DNA of 38,268 bases, from assembly GCA_037440525.1 (NCBI GenBank), contig JBBITW010000008.1, positions 1-38,268 of the forward strand. Reading direction: 5' to 3'. This document shows positions 24,015-32,719 of the stretch, in pieces. The stretch's first letter is position 1; each line of letters begins with the position of its first letter. The notes beneath the pieces were generated by a model that worked only from the letters and a program-made list of their open reading frames with translations, was not told the DNA's origin and searched no databases. This DNA is from JBBITW01 sp037440525. Lineage in GTDB: Bacteria; Desulfobacterota; BSN033; UBA1163. The position numbers and the translations under genes are program-made.

Positions 24015-25325
24015 TTAATGTTTCATCAGGTTTGGTAGCCACAAGGCTATGGATGGAAAGGCAATGACCAAACTTACCGCTACTGCCTGCAAAATACAGA
24101 ATGGAATAGCGCTTCGAAAGATATCACCTATGGTAGTATTCTCAGTTGATACCCCTTTCATTACAAAAAGAACCATTCCAAATGGAGGCGATAGAAGTGC
24201 AATCTCTACATTCAAGAGCACAAGCACTCCAAACCAGACAGGATCGAATCCAAGTGCCTGGATCACCGGCATAAAGAGTGGCAAAGAGATCATCATCAAT
24301 GTCAGTTCTTCCATCGGACCACCGAGAAGCACAAGGGCAATCTGCATAATAATGACAAGCACTACAGGAGGAACAGGAAGATTAACAACGAATTCAACCA
24401 AACCCCTACTTGCCCCTGAGAAGGCAAGCATCTGACTGTAAACTGTTGCACTCATTATTATTGTAAAGGCCATAACTGTAACCCTAAGGGTGCTCATAAT
24501 AGATTTCTTAATCCAGTGGGTTCCACCAATTATAATGCCTAAGATAAAACTGCCAAGGCAGCCCACTGCTGCTGATTCAGATGGAGTTGTAATCCCAAAG
24601 AAAAGAAGGGCGACTGTCAAAAAAATGATAACTGCTAAGGGCAATAGATACTTTACAGAAGATATTAACTTTTCAGAAAATGGAACTGAGCTCACCTGGT
24701 ATGGGGGAGCCAATTCGGGCTGAATTAAGCAGCGAATGATAATGTAGCATGCGTATAATATTGATAAGAGGAGCCCTGGAAGGATAATTGCAATTAAAAG
24801 TTTACCAATAGATATCTTCCCTATGGTTGCACAAAGTACACCCAATGTACTTGGTGGGATCATCATTGCCAGTGCTCCACTTCCCATTATAGGACCAAGG
24901 ATCATCGGTTTCTTGTAACCACGTTTCTCCATATCTGGTGCCAAGACAGATCCTAATAATGCGGTATTTGCCATATTAGATCCACTTACAGCGGCGAAGA
25001 TTACACCTGCCACAACAGAAAGGATGCTCAATCGACCAGGCATCCGACCAAGCCATTTATCCAAAACATCAATTGCTCGAATTCCAATGCCGGAATGCCA
25101 GAGTATCTCTCCCATGAGAACAAAGAGTGGAACAGTTATAAGGGGAAACATGGTAAGAGAACTGCCCATACTTAGAATCATATTGTAAAAAGCACCCTCC
25201 CCTCCTAAGATGAAATAGGCCCCTACTAAATTGATTAATGCAAAAGCAAAGGCAACGGGCATGCCACTTGCCAGGAGGAAAAATAAGCCTCCAAATATTA
25301 TGATCAATAAAAGCCACCACTGCAT
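24015..25325 (-). CDS. dctM: TRAP transporter large permease (DctM), third system
   Basis: This 436-residue polytopic protein has DctM motifs: VIFAAVSGSNMANTALLGSVL near residue 110, MMIPPSTLGVLCATIG near residue 153, TPSESAAVGCLG near residue 246 and SPPFGMVLFVMKG near residue 382. It is more diverged from the other two DctM proteins than they are from each other. It begins 4 bp after the dctQ stop. It probably imports the acid oxidised by the pad-like enzyme encoded immediately upstream in the same transcript. Confidence 0.93.
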   Translation of the reverse strand: MQWWLLLIIIFGGLFFLLASGMPVAFAFALINLVGAYFILGGEGAFYNMILSMGSSLTMFPLITVPLFVLMGEILWHSGIGIRAIDVLDKWLGRMPGRLSILSVVAGVIFAAVSGSNMANTALLGSVLAPDMEKRGYKKPMILGPIMGSGALAMMIPPSTLGVLCATIGKISIGKLLIAIILPGLLLSILYACYIIIRCLIQPELAPPYQVSSVPFSEKLISSVKYLLPLAVIIFLTVALLFFGITTPSESAAVGCLGSFILGIIIGGTHWIKKSIMSTLRVTVMAFTIIMSATVYSQMLAFSGASRGLVEFVVNLPVPPVVLVIIMQIALVLLGGPMEELTLMMISLPLFMPVIQALGFDPVWFGVLVLLNVEIALLSPPFGMVLFVMKGVSTENTTIGDIFRSAIPFCILQAVAVSLVIAFPSIALWLPNLMKH

Positions 25326-25329
25326 AAGA

Positions 25330-25851
25330 TTAAAAAGCTATTTTTTCCTCCTCTTTTTCTTTTGACTCTTTGATGAAGGTGAAGGCATTCCTTAAAAACT
25401 CTACGGAAAGAAGAAAAAAACCTAAAGGGATTACAATTAAAAAGGTATATTTGGGAATCTCTATGGCTTTAATATCGAGGATGCCCCTTTGATACTGATC
25501 CCAAGTGGTTAATCCACCTAAATAGGTTATGATCGCACAGGTGACTGAACAAATTATATATATAACGCAATTTAGAATAGATCTGGTTTTTGGATTAAAG
25601 AAGTTAATTATAATATCGATATTTACATGTCCTCTTAATTTCAGTAACCAAGCTGCCCCTAACATAGGTATATAGAGCATCAAATACTCTGAGATTTCCA
25701 GCACTCCGGTAATAGGGGTATTCAAAAAATATCTAAGTAAGACATCTATAGAGACCATTACCATTACAAATATAATGAGAATGCTCGAAATATAAGCCAG
25801 TGTATCAATTATCCTGTCATAAATAAAATTTAGTAATCTAATTAGCTTCAT
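25330..25851 (-). CDS. dctQ: TRAP transporter small permease (DctQ), third system
   Basis: This 173-residue protein has four membrane spans, a GVLEISEYLMLYIPMLGAAW stretch near residue 43 and the following LRGHVNIDII motif as in DctQ. The C-terminus is a highly charged KESKEKEEEK tail. It is 4 bp from dctM and separated by a 331-bp repeat-containing gap from its dctP, as in the other two TRAP loci. Confidence 0.91.
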   Translation of the reverse strand: MKLIRLLNFIYDRIIDTLAYISSILIIFVMVMVSIDVLLRYFLNTPITGVLEISEYLMLYIPMLGAAWLLKLRGHVNIDIIINFFNPKTRSILNCVIYIICSVTCAIITYLGGLTTWDQYQRGILDIKAIEIPKYTFLIVIPLGFFLLSVEFLRNAFTFIKESKEKEEEKIAF

Positions 25852-25943
25852 TTTTTATCTTTAAATTTGAAAATTTAAGAACAAAAATTGAAAAAGGGGA
25901 AGGAATTAATACAAACGCATTAAATATTTTAACACCGCATGTT

Positions 25944-26046
25944 GTCATTGCGAGCCCTAAGGGCGTGGCAATCTTATAGATTCCTCGCTTCGCTCAGAAT
26001 GACAATATGATCAGGATTGCTTCGTCGCTCAGCTCCTCGCAATGAC
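25944..26046. repeat. REP-like palindrome between dctP and dctQ (third TRAP)
   Basis: The element is bounded by TGTCATTGCGAG at the left and CTCGCAATGAC at the right. A strong internal hairpin has ATTGC...GCAAT and GCCC-TAA-GGGC arms at 25947-25972. The rest of the 25852-26182 gap has no gene. Confidence 0.78.
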
Positions 26047-26182
26047 TTCCCTTAACACTCATTTCCACACCTGCGTGTCTAACACCACTTTGGCACACCT
26101 CAGCCTTTGTGTGTCCACAATAAACTCAGGGTAAATGTTTTTTTAAAAGAATCGGTCAATTTAACTACGTAAATTAAAAGTT

Positions 26183-27163
26183 CTATTTCCTTAGAAGGTT
26201 CTTCAATCTTGGGCCATAATCAGGTGATTTTGCAATCACCTTCTCCCACCCAACTCTGTAGGCTGTTTCAATATACTTTTTATCTTCAGGAGGAGAAAAT
26301 TTAATAAATGTTAAACCCTTATCGGCTAAGGTCTTACGATCCTTGGCCACAATCTCCTTGCACCTTTCATAACTATCTCTTTCAATCTTAAGCATAATAT
26401 CTCTTATTCTTTTCTTAACATCCTCTGGAAACTTCTTCCATGTATCAAGGTTAATCAATATACCAACTTCAGTCTGATAAAAGCCATGGTCGATGACATA
26501 TTTTGTTACCTCATGCCAGCCAAGATCCATCACTCCAATGGATGGCCATCCATAGCCATCTACAACCTTTTGCTGTAGGGCATTATAAACCTCTCCGGGC
26601 GTTGTTGTTACAGGGACTCCACCCAAAGCTCGAACAAATGGTTCATAGATTGGAGTTACTCTTATCTTTAATCCACTAAAATCTGCCTTCTTCAACAAAA
26701 CATTTGTATAAATATAGAATTCCACTCCACTATTAACCCTACCCAGATAAAATGCATTTGCCTTCTTTTCAATTATTTCCCGTATAAGATCATATGCACC
26801 GGTCTTACGCTCTTCCCATGCCATAAGTTCTGAAAGCTTAAGTGCATCAACCTCAGGAACCTGAGGGACATAGAATGCCCCTGGCAAAAGGGCTACATCA
26901 ACCATTCCCCTCCTGACAGCCTCTATCTGCTCAAATGGAGGAATTGCCTCAGGCCCACCTGAAAAAGAGAGATTTATTTCGTCTTTTAATTCCTTATTTA
27001 ACCTCTCCTGAAATATAAAGAATGGTTCGGCCCAAACTGTCTGGCGTGCAAATCCTGTTACTCCTTTAAGAACAACTGGCTTCTTCTGGCCATAGACGAA
27101 CGAATTAAAAAATGAAAAAGATAAAAACAGAGCAATAATTAAGAGAATTTTTAAACCTTTCAT
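26183..27163 (-). CDS. dctP: TRAP transporter periplasmic substrate-binding protein (DctP), third system
   Basis: This is a 326-residue protein from the ATG at 27163, preferred because GGAGG lies 8 bp upstream; an in-frame start at 27217 would overlap the padI-like gene and precede the signal peptide with 18 odd residues. The signal peptide is KGLK plus a hydrophobic run to about residue 24. Arg168 in GLKIRVT is at the carboxylate-binding position, followed by GGVPVTTTPGEVYNALQQK. It lacks the YTPG motif of the other two DctP proteins, so the cargo class probably differs. It sits 50 bp downstream of the oxidoreductase beta-subunit gene. Confidence 0.91.
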   Translation of the reverse strand: MKGLKILLIIALFLSFSFFNSFVYGQKKPVVLKGVTGFARQTVWAEPFFIFQERLNKELKDEINLSFSGGPEAIPPFEQIEAVRRGMVDVALLPGAFYVPQVPEVDALKLSELMAWEERKTGAYDLIREIIEKKANAFYLGRVNSGVEFYIYTNVLLKKADFSGLKIRVTPIYEPFVRALGGVPVTTTPGEVYNALQQKVVDGYGWPSIGVMDLGWHEVTKYVIDHGFYQTEVGILINLDTWKKFPEDVKKRIRDIMLKIERDSYERCKEIVAKDRKTLADKGLTFIKFSPPEDKKYIETAYRVGWEKVIAKSPDYGPRLKNLLRK

Positions 27164-27213
27164 ATTCATCACCTCCGTTATTTTATTAGATTTTAAAAAT
27201 GTAAAATTATTTT

Positions 27214-28554
27214 TCAAGTCTTTGAAGCCATATTAATAAGTAATCTTAACCGTTCTTCTACAATACCCTGGATCTTATTCAATTGCTCATTATCGAGATG
27301 AGAGTATTTACCAATTGATTGAAGATATTCCGAAACAGGTCTTGGATTATCTACTGGATGGGTGAGTCTAAGTTTCCCCCTTTCATATTCCCAAAGAGGG
27401 AAGAAATTTGTCTCAACGGCCAATCTACTAATCTCGATTGTCCTCTCAGGAGAAAACCTCCAGCCCGTGGGACATGGAGAATGTATATGAATATAAGCCA
27501 AACCATCTTTGACCTCCATTGCCTTCTTCAATTTTTGGCCGTAGTCTTCCAGGAACGCTGTGCTTGCAGTGGCAACATAAGGAGCACCATGCATTACCAT
27601 TATCATGGGAAGATCCTTACTCTCCCTGCTCTTTCCTTTTGAAACCTTACCCACAGGGGTTGTTGTTGTCCATGCCCCAAAGGAGGTAGTACCACTTCTC
27701 TGGATACCTGTATTCATATAACCTTCATTATCAATGCATATATAGATTATATTTTCCCCCCTCTCTGCAGCACCTGAGAGGGCCTGAAAACCAACATCAG
27801 CCGTGCCTCCATCACCAGCAAAGGCAACAACATTGACCTCTCTTCCAATCCTACTGTAATAACGTTTGATCCCTGAAAGCATTGCAGCTGTATTGCTTAA
27901 AAGGGGGTGAAAAATTGGGACCTTTGCGCCCGCAGTATCAAGATAACCCACTGCTCCAAATCCTGGTACACAACCAGGGGGTGTTGCTAAAATTGTATTC
28001 CGCCCCAGTAATCGAAGAGAAAACCTTACAATCAACTCTGAATTACAACCCATACATGCAGAGAGACCTGGTGAAAAGAGATCCTCTTTTTTAGACCATT
28101 CTTTATATAATTCGGCATTCTTCAAATATTTGATGGCACCGGGTTTACAAACCTTTACACACTCCGGATCTCCGTTGCAGTGATCACATTTGATTACCTT
28201 ACGATCCTTTGCAGAATAAAATATACCTGAGTAAGGACATGCCAGTGTGCAGAGAAGACAGCTTACACATCTCTTCTCATCGATATAGACTATGCCACTT
28301 TCTCGGTTCTTTGATATCGCCCCGGAAGGGCATATCTTCTCGCACGGAGGTTCGTTACACTGAAGGCACAAAACAGGACCATAATAATCCCCTCTAAGAT
28401 TCTTGATCGTTCTGATCCTTGAACGATCAGGGTCCTTACGACCTGTTTTTACCCTTGAGCATACCTCTTCACAATCAAGGCAATTGTTACATCTTTCAGG
28501 ATATATAGCTATCTGGTTATATGGCCCTACTGAGTTTATCTCCATCTCTGGCAC
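27214..28554 (-). CDS. padI: 2-oxoacid oxidoreductase beta subunit with N-terminal four-cluster ferredoxin domain (PadI-like)
   Basis: This 446-residue protein has two parts. Residues 20-140 carry sixteen cysteines in four groups (22/25/28/32, 63/66/71/75, 96/99/102/106, 123/126/132/136), a DmsB/HycB-like electron-transfer domain that could hold four [4Fe-4S] clusters. Residues from about 163 form the thiamine-diphosphate-binding beta subunit with Cys167 and Cys170 and the ThDP motif G247-D-G249...N276. It catalyses oxidative decarboxylation to acyl-CoA together with the alpha subunit. Gene order gamma-delta-alpha-FAD-beta matches padEFGHI of phenylglyoxylate:NAD+ oxidoreductase. The symbol is given on that basis, and the actual 2-oxoacid is unproven. 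It overlaps the FAD-subunit gene by 19 bp. Confidence 0.82.
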   Translation of the reverse strand: MPEMEINSVGPYNQIAIYPERCNNCLDCEEVCSRVKTGRKDPDRSRIRTIKNLRGDYYGPVLCLQCNEPPCEKICPSGAISKNRESGIVYIDEKRCVSCLLCTLACPYSGIFYSAKDRKVIKCDHCNGDPECVKVCKPGAIKYLKNAELYKEWSKKEDLFSPGLSACMGCNSELIVRFSLRLLGRNTILATPPGCVPGFGAVGYLDTAGAKVPIFHPLLSNTAAMLSGIKRYYSRIGREVNVVAFAGDGGTADVGFQALSGAAERGENIIYICIDNEGYMNTGIQRSGTTSFGAWTTTTPVGKVSKGKSRESKDLPMIMVMHGAPYVATASTAFLEDYGQKLKKAMEVKDGLAYIHIHSPCPTGWRFSPERTIEISRLAVETNFFPLWEYERGKLRLTHPVDNPRPVSEYLQSIGKYSHLDNEQLNKIQGIVEERLRLLINMASKT

Positions 28555-29789
28555 ATTAACTTCCTCCCAACCTCAAGAGGTCTCTCTAAGAATTCTCCTT
28601 TATCATTTCCAAGTGGAATTCTTCTCCGAATTAATTGAAGAAGTACCCCAGGATCAGAAGGGGTATTGATCATCATTGCCCCTACAAGGTGATCCCCTTC
28701 AAATAAAAATTTTTTAAAGATTCTTTTTGATGGAATATATTTCTTATAAACTTCAAATCTATCCTCACCATCCTCCGAAACGATTCCTATTGAAAAGGCA
28801 TTCTGACCGAAGAAATGAAAGAGATTCATTGAGATATTCCCCTCATGGGATACCTCCTCGCCCATTGCACTTTTTGCAGCCATCCTACCCTGATCAACAG
28901 CATTGATAAGAATTGGTTGATTGATGAGGCCTCTTCCCCAGAAATCATCTGTCTCAACGACATCCCCTGCCGCATAAATATTAGGAATACTGGTCCTCAT
29001 AGCCTTATCAACGATTATTCCCTTATTTATTGAGACTCCTGAGCCCTTTAGGGATTCTATATTTGGAGAAACCCCTGTGGCAACAAGTAATAATGGGGCA
29101 TTAAGATTGCTTCCACTTTTAATTGAAAGTACATAATTCCCTTTTCTCTTTTCAACCTCTTCAACCTCAGTCGAAGTGAAAAAACGGACCTTATGGGTTT
29201 CGTAGATCTTCTGGATAATGGCCGAGGCCTTTTTATCAAAATAACCTGGAAGAACCCGATCCATCAACTCCACAACCTCTACAGATAGGCCCATCTCTGA
29301 AAGGGCTGAAGCTACTTGCATCCCTATTAGACCTGCACCGAGAATAATTGCCTTTGATGTATTCTTTACCTTCGTCTTTATCCTTTTTGCATCAGAAAGG
29401 GTTCTCAATACCAATGGATTCAATCTTTTTAGACCTGAAATATCAGGGATAAGGGGTCTCCCGCCGGTAGCAATGATCAAAATATCGAAATGGAGGGAGG
29501 AGCCATCTTCTAAAAATATCTTACCTTCCCCTGAAGATAGAGAGATTACCTTTTTCCCAGGAATCAATTCGATATTTTGATCCTTTAAAAATTCCTCCTT
29601 CCATGGAAAGATATCCTTTTCTTTAATCTTTCCTGAAATGAAGTATGGAAGCACTGTAGGAGAATATGGAGGTGTTGATTCTCCTCCGACAATTGTCACC
29701 TTTGATTGATTATCCTTAGCCCTGAGCTCCATGCCTGCGCTCATACCTGCAGGCCCACTTCCTACAATCACATACCTTTTTTCTGCCAT
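28536..29789 (-). CDS. padH: FAD/NAD(P)-binding oxidoreductase subunit (PadH-like)
   Basis: This 417-residue pyridine nucleotide-disulfide oxidoreductase-type flavoprotein has the FAD Rossmann motif VGSGPAGMSAGMEL at about 7-20, a central NAD-binding motif LGAGLIGMQVASAL near 150, and the C-terminal FAD motif IYAAGDVVE near 275. No redox-active CxxxxC disulfide follows the first motif, as in NADH-ferredoxin reductase-like members. In phenylglyoxylate:NAD+ oxidoreductase the equivalent epsilon subunit passes electrons from the iron-sulfur subunits to NAD+. Being between the alpha and beta genes supports the same role here. The gene starts 8 bp after alpha and overlaps beta by 19 bp. Confidence 0.82.
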   Translation of the reverse strand: MAEKRYVIVGSGPAGMSAGMELRAKDNQSKVTIVGGESTPPYSPTVLPYFISGKIKEKDIFPWKEEFLKDQNIELIPGKKVISLSSGEGKIFLEDGSSLHFDILIIATGGRPLIPDISGLKRLNPLVLRTLSDAKRIKTKVKNTSKAIILGAGLIGMQVASALSEMGLSVEVVELMDRVLPGYFDKKASAIIQKIYETHKVRFFTSTEVEEVEKRKGNYVLSIKSGSNLNAPLLLVATGVSPNIESLKGSGVSINKGIIVDKAMRTSIPNIYAAGDVVETDDFWGRGLINQPILINAVDQGRMAAKSAMGEEVSHEGNISMNLFHFFGQNAFSIGIVSEDGEDRFEVYKKYIPSKRIFKKFLFEGDHLVGAMMINTPSDPGVLLQLIRRRIPLGNDKGEFLERPLEVGRKLMCQRWR

Positions 29790-29797
29790 AAATCCCC

Positions 29798-30970
29798 TTA
29801 ATCTATCCCAAACCAGTAAACGGACTTTGATGGTTGCTCAATGGATGCCTGGATGGTCCTCTCTATTGCCATTTCAAAATTTTCAATTGTGATATCTGAA
29901 CCACCCAGGCCTCCAATGAAATCTAAAACGGGAATCTCCAGTCCTTTTAAAGCCGCACAGAGCTCCACATATAGAACTCCACTATTCCATCCAAAACATA
30001 CATTTTTATCAATCACTCCGATCGCCTTAATTCCTCTCAACGAACTAAAAAGTCTCTCCTTTGGAAATGGCCGCAGGGAGCGTATCTTTACAAGACCTAC
30101 TTTAAACCCCTTCTCTCTCATTCTATCTATTGTCACCTTTGCTGTTCCACATGGACTTCCCATTGCAACGAGAGAAACCTCTGCATCATCCATCCTATAA
30201 TTTTCTATAAGTCCTCCATATGACCTTCCGAATAACTGGAAAAACTCCTCATCCACTTTTTCAATAACCTCCTTGGCCCTCTCCTGTGCCTCTAAGTGAC
30301 CTTGACGATACCTTGTAAAAAGGAGGCCTGATGTGAGTGGATCGACCGACATGGGCATCTCGGGATCGAGTCTCACATGAGAGGGATTATAAGGAGGGAG
30401 AAACCTATCCACAAGGTTTTGATCAGGGACTTTCACTGCCTCTGTCATATGTGAAAGGTAAAAACCATCATAACAGATATTTACAGGTAGAAGGACATCT
30501 GGATGTTCTGCGATTTTATAAGCCATTATTACACTATCAAGTATCTCCTGATTATTCTCCACATAGATTTGAATCCACCCACCATCACGGACTGTTATTG
30601 CATCCTGCTGGCCACCCCAGACACATTGGGGGCTTATACCATCACGGGTTGCAATGACCATAACTATTGGAAGCCTCAGAGGCGCTGTTCTAATGTATGG
30701 TTCATACATGAAAGCAAGGCCCTGGCCTGATGTTCCAGTAAAGACCCTCCCCCCTGAAAGAGAGGCACCCTGAAGCACGCTCAGGGCTGAATGTTCACTC
30801 TCCACCTCAACAAGATCTGCATCGAGGAGTCCATCCGCTACAAATTGAGAAAGATATTCAACAAGCGGGGTCTGGGGAGTAATTGGGTAGGTAGCGATCA
30901 TCATTGGCCTTGAAAGAAGAGCACCTATAGCAGCAGCCTTATTCCCATCCACAACCATAATCTCTTCCAT
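29798..30970 (-). CDS. padG: 2-oxoacid oxidoreductase alpha subunit (PadG-like)
   Basis: This 390-residue alpha subunit is of the pyruvate:ferredoxin-type family. It has the early YPITPQTPLVEYLS motif near residue 27, VEVESEHSALSVLQGAS near residue 55, and TGTSGQGLAFMYE near residue 78, all of which shape the ThDP/substrate pocket with the beta subunit. The C-terminal part (GLVKIRSLRPFPKE near residue 290) is the CoA-site domain. Substrate-specific residues cannot be called by eye. It lies 3 bp after the delta-subunit gene and 8 bp before the FAD-subunit gene. The assignment as padG follows operon order. Confidence 0.85.
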   Translation of the reverse strand: MEEIMVVDGNKAAAIGALLSRPMMIATYPITPQTPLVEYLSQFVADGLLDADLVEVESEHSALSVLQGASLSGGRVFTGTSGQGLAFMYEPYIRTAPLRLPIVMVIATRDGISPQCVWGGQQDAITVRDGGWIQIYVENNQEILDSVIMAYKIAEHPDVLLPVNICYDGFYLSHMTEAVKVPDQNLVDRFLPPYNPSHVRLDPEMPMSVDPLTSGLLFTRYRQGHLEAQERAKEVIEKVDEEFFQLFGRSYGGLIENYRMDDAEVSLVAMGSPCGTAKVTIDRMREKGFKVGLVKIRSLRPFPKERLFSSLRGIKAIGVIDKNVCFGWNSGVLYVELCAALKGLEIPVLDFIGGLGGSDITIENFEMAIERTIQASIEQPSKSVYWFGID

Positions 30971-30973
30971 GAG

Positions 30974-31234
30974 CTACTCCTCCTCTTCCAATACCATGGT
31001 TATGGCACCTCGTGGGCACTCTTTTGCACATATCCCGCATCCCTTACAGTATTCAAGATCTGCACCAAAATGGGTAAAAAAGTCCTTGATGGATTGGGTG
31101 GGGCAGAAGATCCAGCAGGTTGCACACCTAACACATTTATCCTTGTCAGTCACAGGCCTTTCGGCCCGCCATTCGCCTGTCTTAATGATATAGGGTTCTC
31201 TGCCAACTGGACATAGAAACCTTCTCTTCTCCAT
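30974..31234 (-). CDS. padF: 2-oxoacid oxidoreductase delta subunit, 2[4Fe-4S] ferredoxin (PadF-like)
   Basis: This 86-residue protein has eight cysteines in two C-x2-C-x2/3-C-x3-C sets, CVRCATCWIFCP and CKGCGICAKECP, separated by about 20 residues, as in the PorD/VorD delta subunits. An N-terminal PVGREPYIIKTGEWRAERP extension is typical of delta subunits. It relays electrons from the ThDP site towards the other iron-sulfur and FAD subunits. A GAGGAAAAG site lies directly before its ATG. Confidence 0.88.
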   Translation of the reverse strand: MEKRRFLCPVGREPYIIKTGEWRAERPVTDKDKCVRCATCWIFCPTQSIKDFFTHFGADLEYCKGCGICAKECPRGAITMVLEEEE

Positions 31235-31279
31235 CTTTTCCTCAAGTAACTACTTAGAATAGTATTTTATTTGAGTAAT

Positions 31280-31834
31280 CTATTTTAGTTGAAATACCCT
31301 CGTCCTCTTAAAACCAGTCTCTGCTGCCAGAGCATTTCGCTCACCCATCTCTCCTGGCCATGTCTCTTTAATACTTTCAATAACAGATTCGAGCTCAACC
31401 CAGGCTGTTGTTGCTACGAAGGCCCCGAGCATACAACTGTTTGTAATAGGGGAGCCTAAAATCTCAAGGGATATTCGAATCGCATCCACACAACCAAGTT
31501 TAGCCACTGAAGAAGGAAGATTTAATTCCTCGATCGGTTTTCGCGAACTTACGACCAGAATACCATCTTCCTTCAATCCCTGATAAATCTCCATAGATTT
31601 TCTCAAGGCAGGGTCCATCACAACAACACAATCAGGAGAATAGATTTGCGTCTTTTCACGAAGGGGACGATCATCAAATCTAAGAAATGCAGTCACAGGA
31701 GCCCCTCTTCTTTCGAAGCCAAAATAAGGAATGGCACTCGAAAATTTCTTCTCCTTTGTAAAGGCCTTAACAAGGATGACAGATGCAAGCACTGTCCCCT
31801 GGCCTCCCCTCCCATGAAAACGAATCTCCTTCAT
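31280..31834 (-). CDS. padE: 2-oxoacid oxidoreductase gamma subunit (PadE-like)
   Basis: This 184-residue PorG/VorC-type gamma subunit starts with the hallmark RFHGRGGQGTVLAS near residue 5 and IPYFGFERRGAPV near residue 35, and VVVMDP near residue 70. In the family it binds part of the CoA. It is the first gene of the five-subunit set and lies 80 bp after the ABC-transporter operon on the same strand. There is no clear promoter in the gap, so it may be read through from the transporter genes. Confidence 0.87.
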   Translation of the reverse strand: MKEIRFHGRGGQGTVLASVILVKAFTKEKKFSSAIPYFGFERRGAPVTAFLRFDDRPLREKTQIYSPDCVVVMDPALRKSMEIYQGLKEDGILVVSSRKPIEELNLPSSVAKLGCVDAIRISLEILGSPITNSCMLGAFVATTAWVELESVIESIKETWPGEMGERNALAAETGFKRTRVFQLK

Positions 31835-31914
31835 AACTCACTTTATAAAATTAAATTTTTTAATATTCAACAGAAAATCTTCAAAATCTTAGACCAATTA
31901 TCCTATAGAGCTTT

Positions 31915-32718
31915 TTATCTCATGCCTTTCTGTTTCAGGATATCCTTCTGCCAAGGCATTAAAAGGTCTCCAATCCAACCTAGACCATATGTGAAAAAAA
32001 GCCCCATCAAACCTATCAGGATGAGGCTGCAATACATCTCTTCAATCTTAAAAATCTGCCACGATGTCCAGAGCATTGAGCCTAATCCAACTTTTGCGGC
32101 AACAAGTTCAACAGCAATTACTACAATAAGTGACAATCCAAGGCCAAGTCGAAATCCTGTGAATATGTATGGGAGTGTAGCAGGGAATATCACCTTTGTA
32201 AAAATCCTTAAACCTCTTGCTCCATAATTTTGCCCTGCTTCTAAAACTACTTTTTCTATATGGGAAACTCCAGCCATAGTATTTATTGTGATGAGGAAGA
32301 AAGGTGTAACTGCAGCAGTAATAAGAAGGGAGAGATCTCCAAAGCCAAAATAGAGCATTACCATTGGAAGAAAGGCAACACTTGGAATAGGATAAATGAG
32401 AAGGATGATTGGATCTATCGCTAATCTTATTACCCTCCATAATCCCATTGAAAAACCTATCATAATTCCTGGAATAGCAGCCATTAGGAAGGCTATTAGG
32501 AGACGATAGAGTGTAAATAGTGCATGCTCAAAAAGATCACCCTTTAATCCAATTTTTAATAAGGCATTTCCTATTAAGGTGGGTGGGGGGAAGAAGTAAG
32601 CACCTATTATTCCGATCCTGGAAAGTATTTCCCAAAGGACTAATGCTAAAAGGATAGATAAAGACGGAATCAAAAATTCCTTTTTTAGATATAACTGTTT
32701 TACAGGGATGTCTTCCAT
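31915..32718 (-). CDS. ABC transporter permease, NitT/TauT family (second copy)
   Basis: This 267-residue inner-membrane protein has about six spans and the EAA-type coupling loop (EAGQNYGARGLRIFTKVIFP, near residue 165) that contacts the ATPase. It starts one base after the ATPase stop (TAAGATG). The second half is very similar to the permease at 34.5-35.3 kb, including GLRLGLGLSL-like and VELxAAKVGLG segments, so the two are duplicates. The pair may form a heterodimeric channel. Ligands of this family include nitrate, taurine, alkylsulfonates, pyrimidine precursors and aromatic acids. Confidence 0.92.
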   Translation of the reverse strand: MEDIPVKQLYLKKEFLIPSLSILLALVLWEILSRIGIIGAYFFPPPTLIGNALLKIGLKGDLFEHALFTLYRLLIAFLMAAIPGIMIGFSMGLWRVIRLAIDPIILLIYPIPSVAFLPMVMLYFGFGDLSLLITAAVTPFFLITINTMAGVSHIEKVVLEAGQNYGARGLRIFTKVIFPATLPYIFTGFRLGLGLSLIVVIAVELVAAKVGLGSMLWTSWQIFKIEEMYCSLILIGLMGLFFTYGLGWIGDLLMPWQKDILKQKGMR

Positions 32719-32719
32719 C

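Noticed and set aside
31646..32227. Plus-strand frame of 193 codons
   Set aside because: It is antisense to the gamma subunit and the ABC permease and is rich in mirrored hydrophobic codons; no domain is visible.
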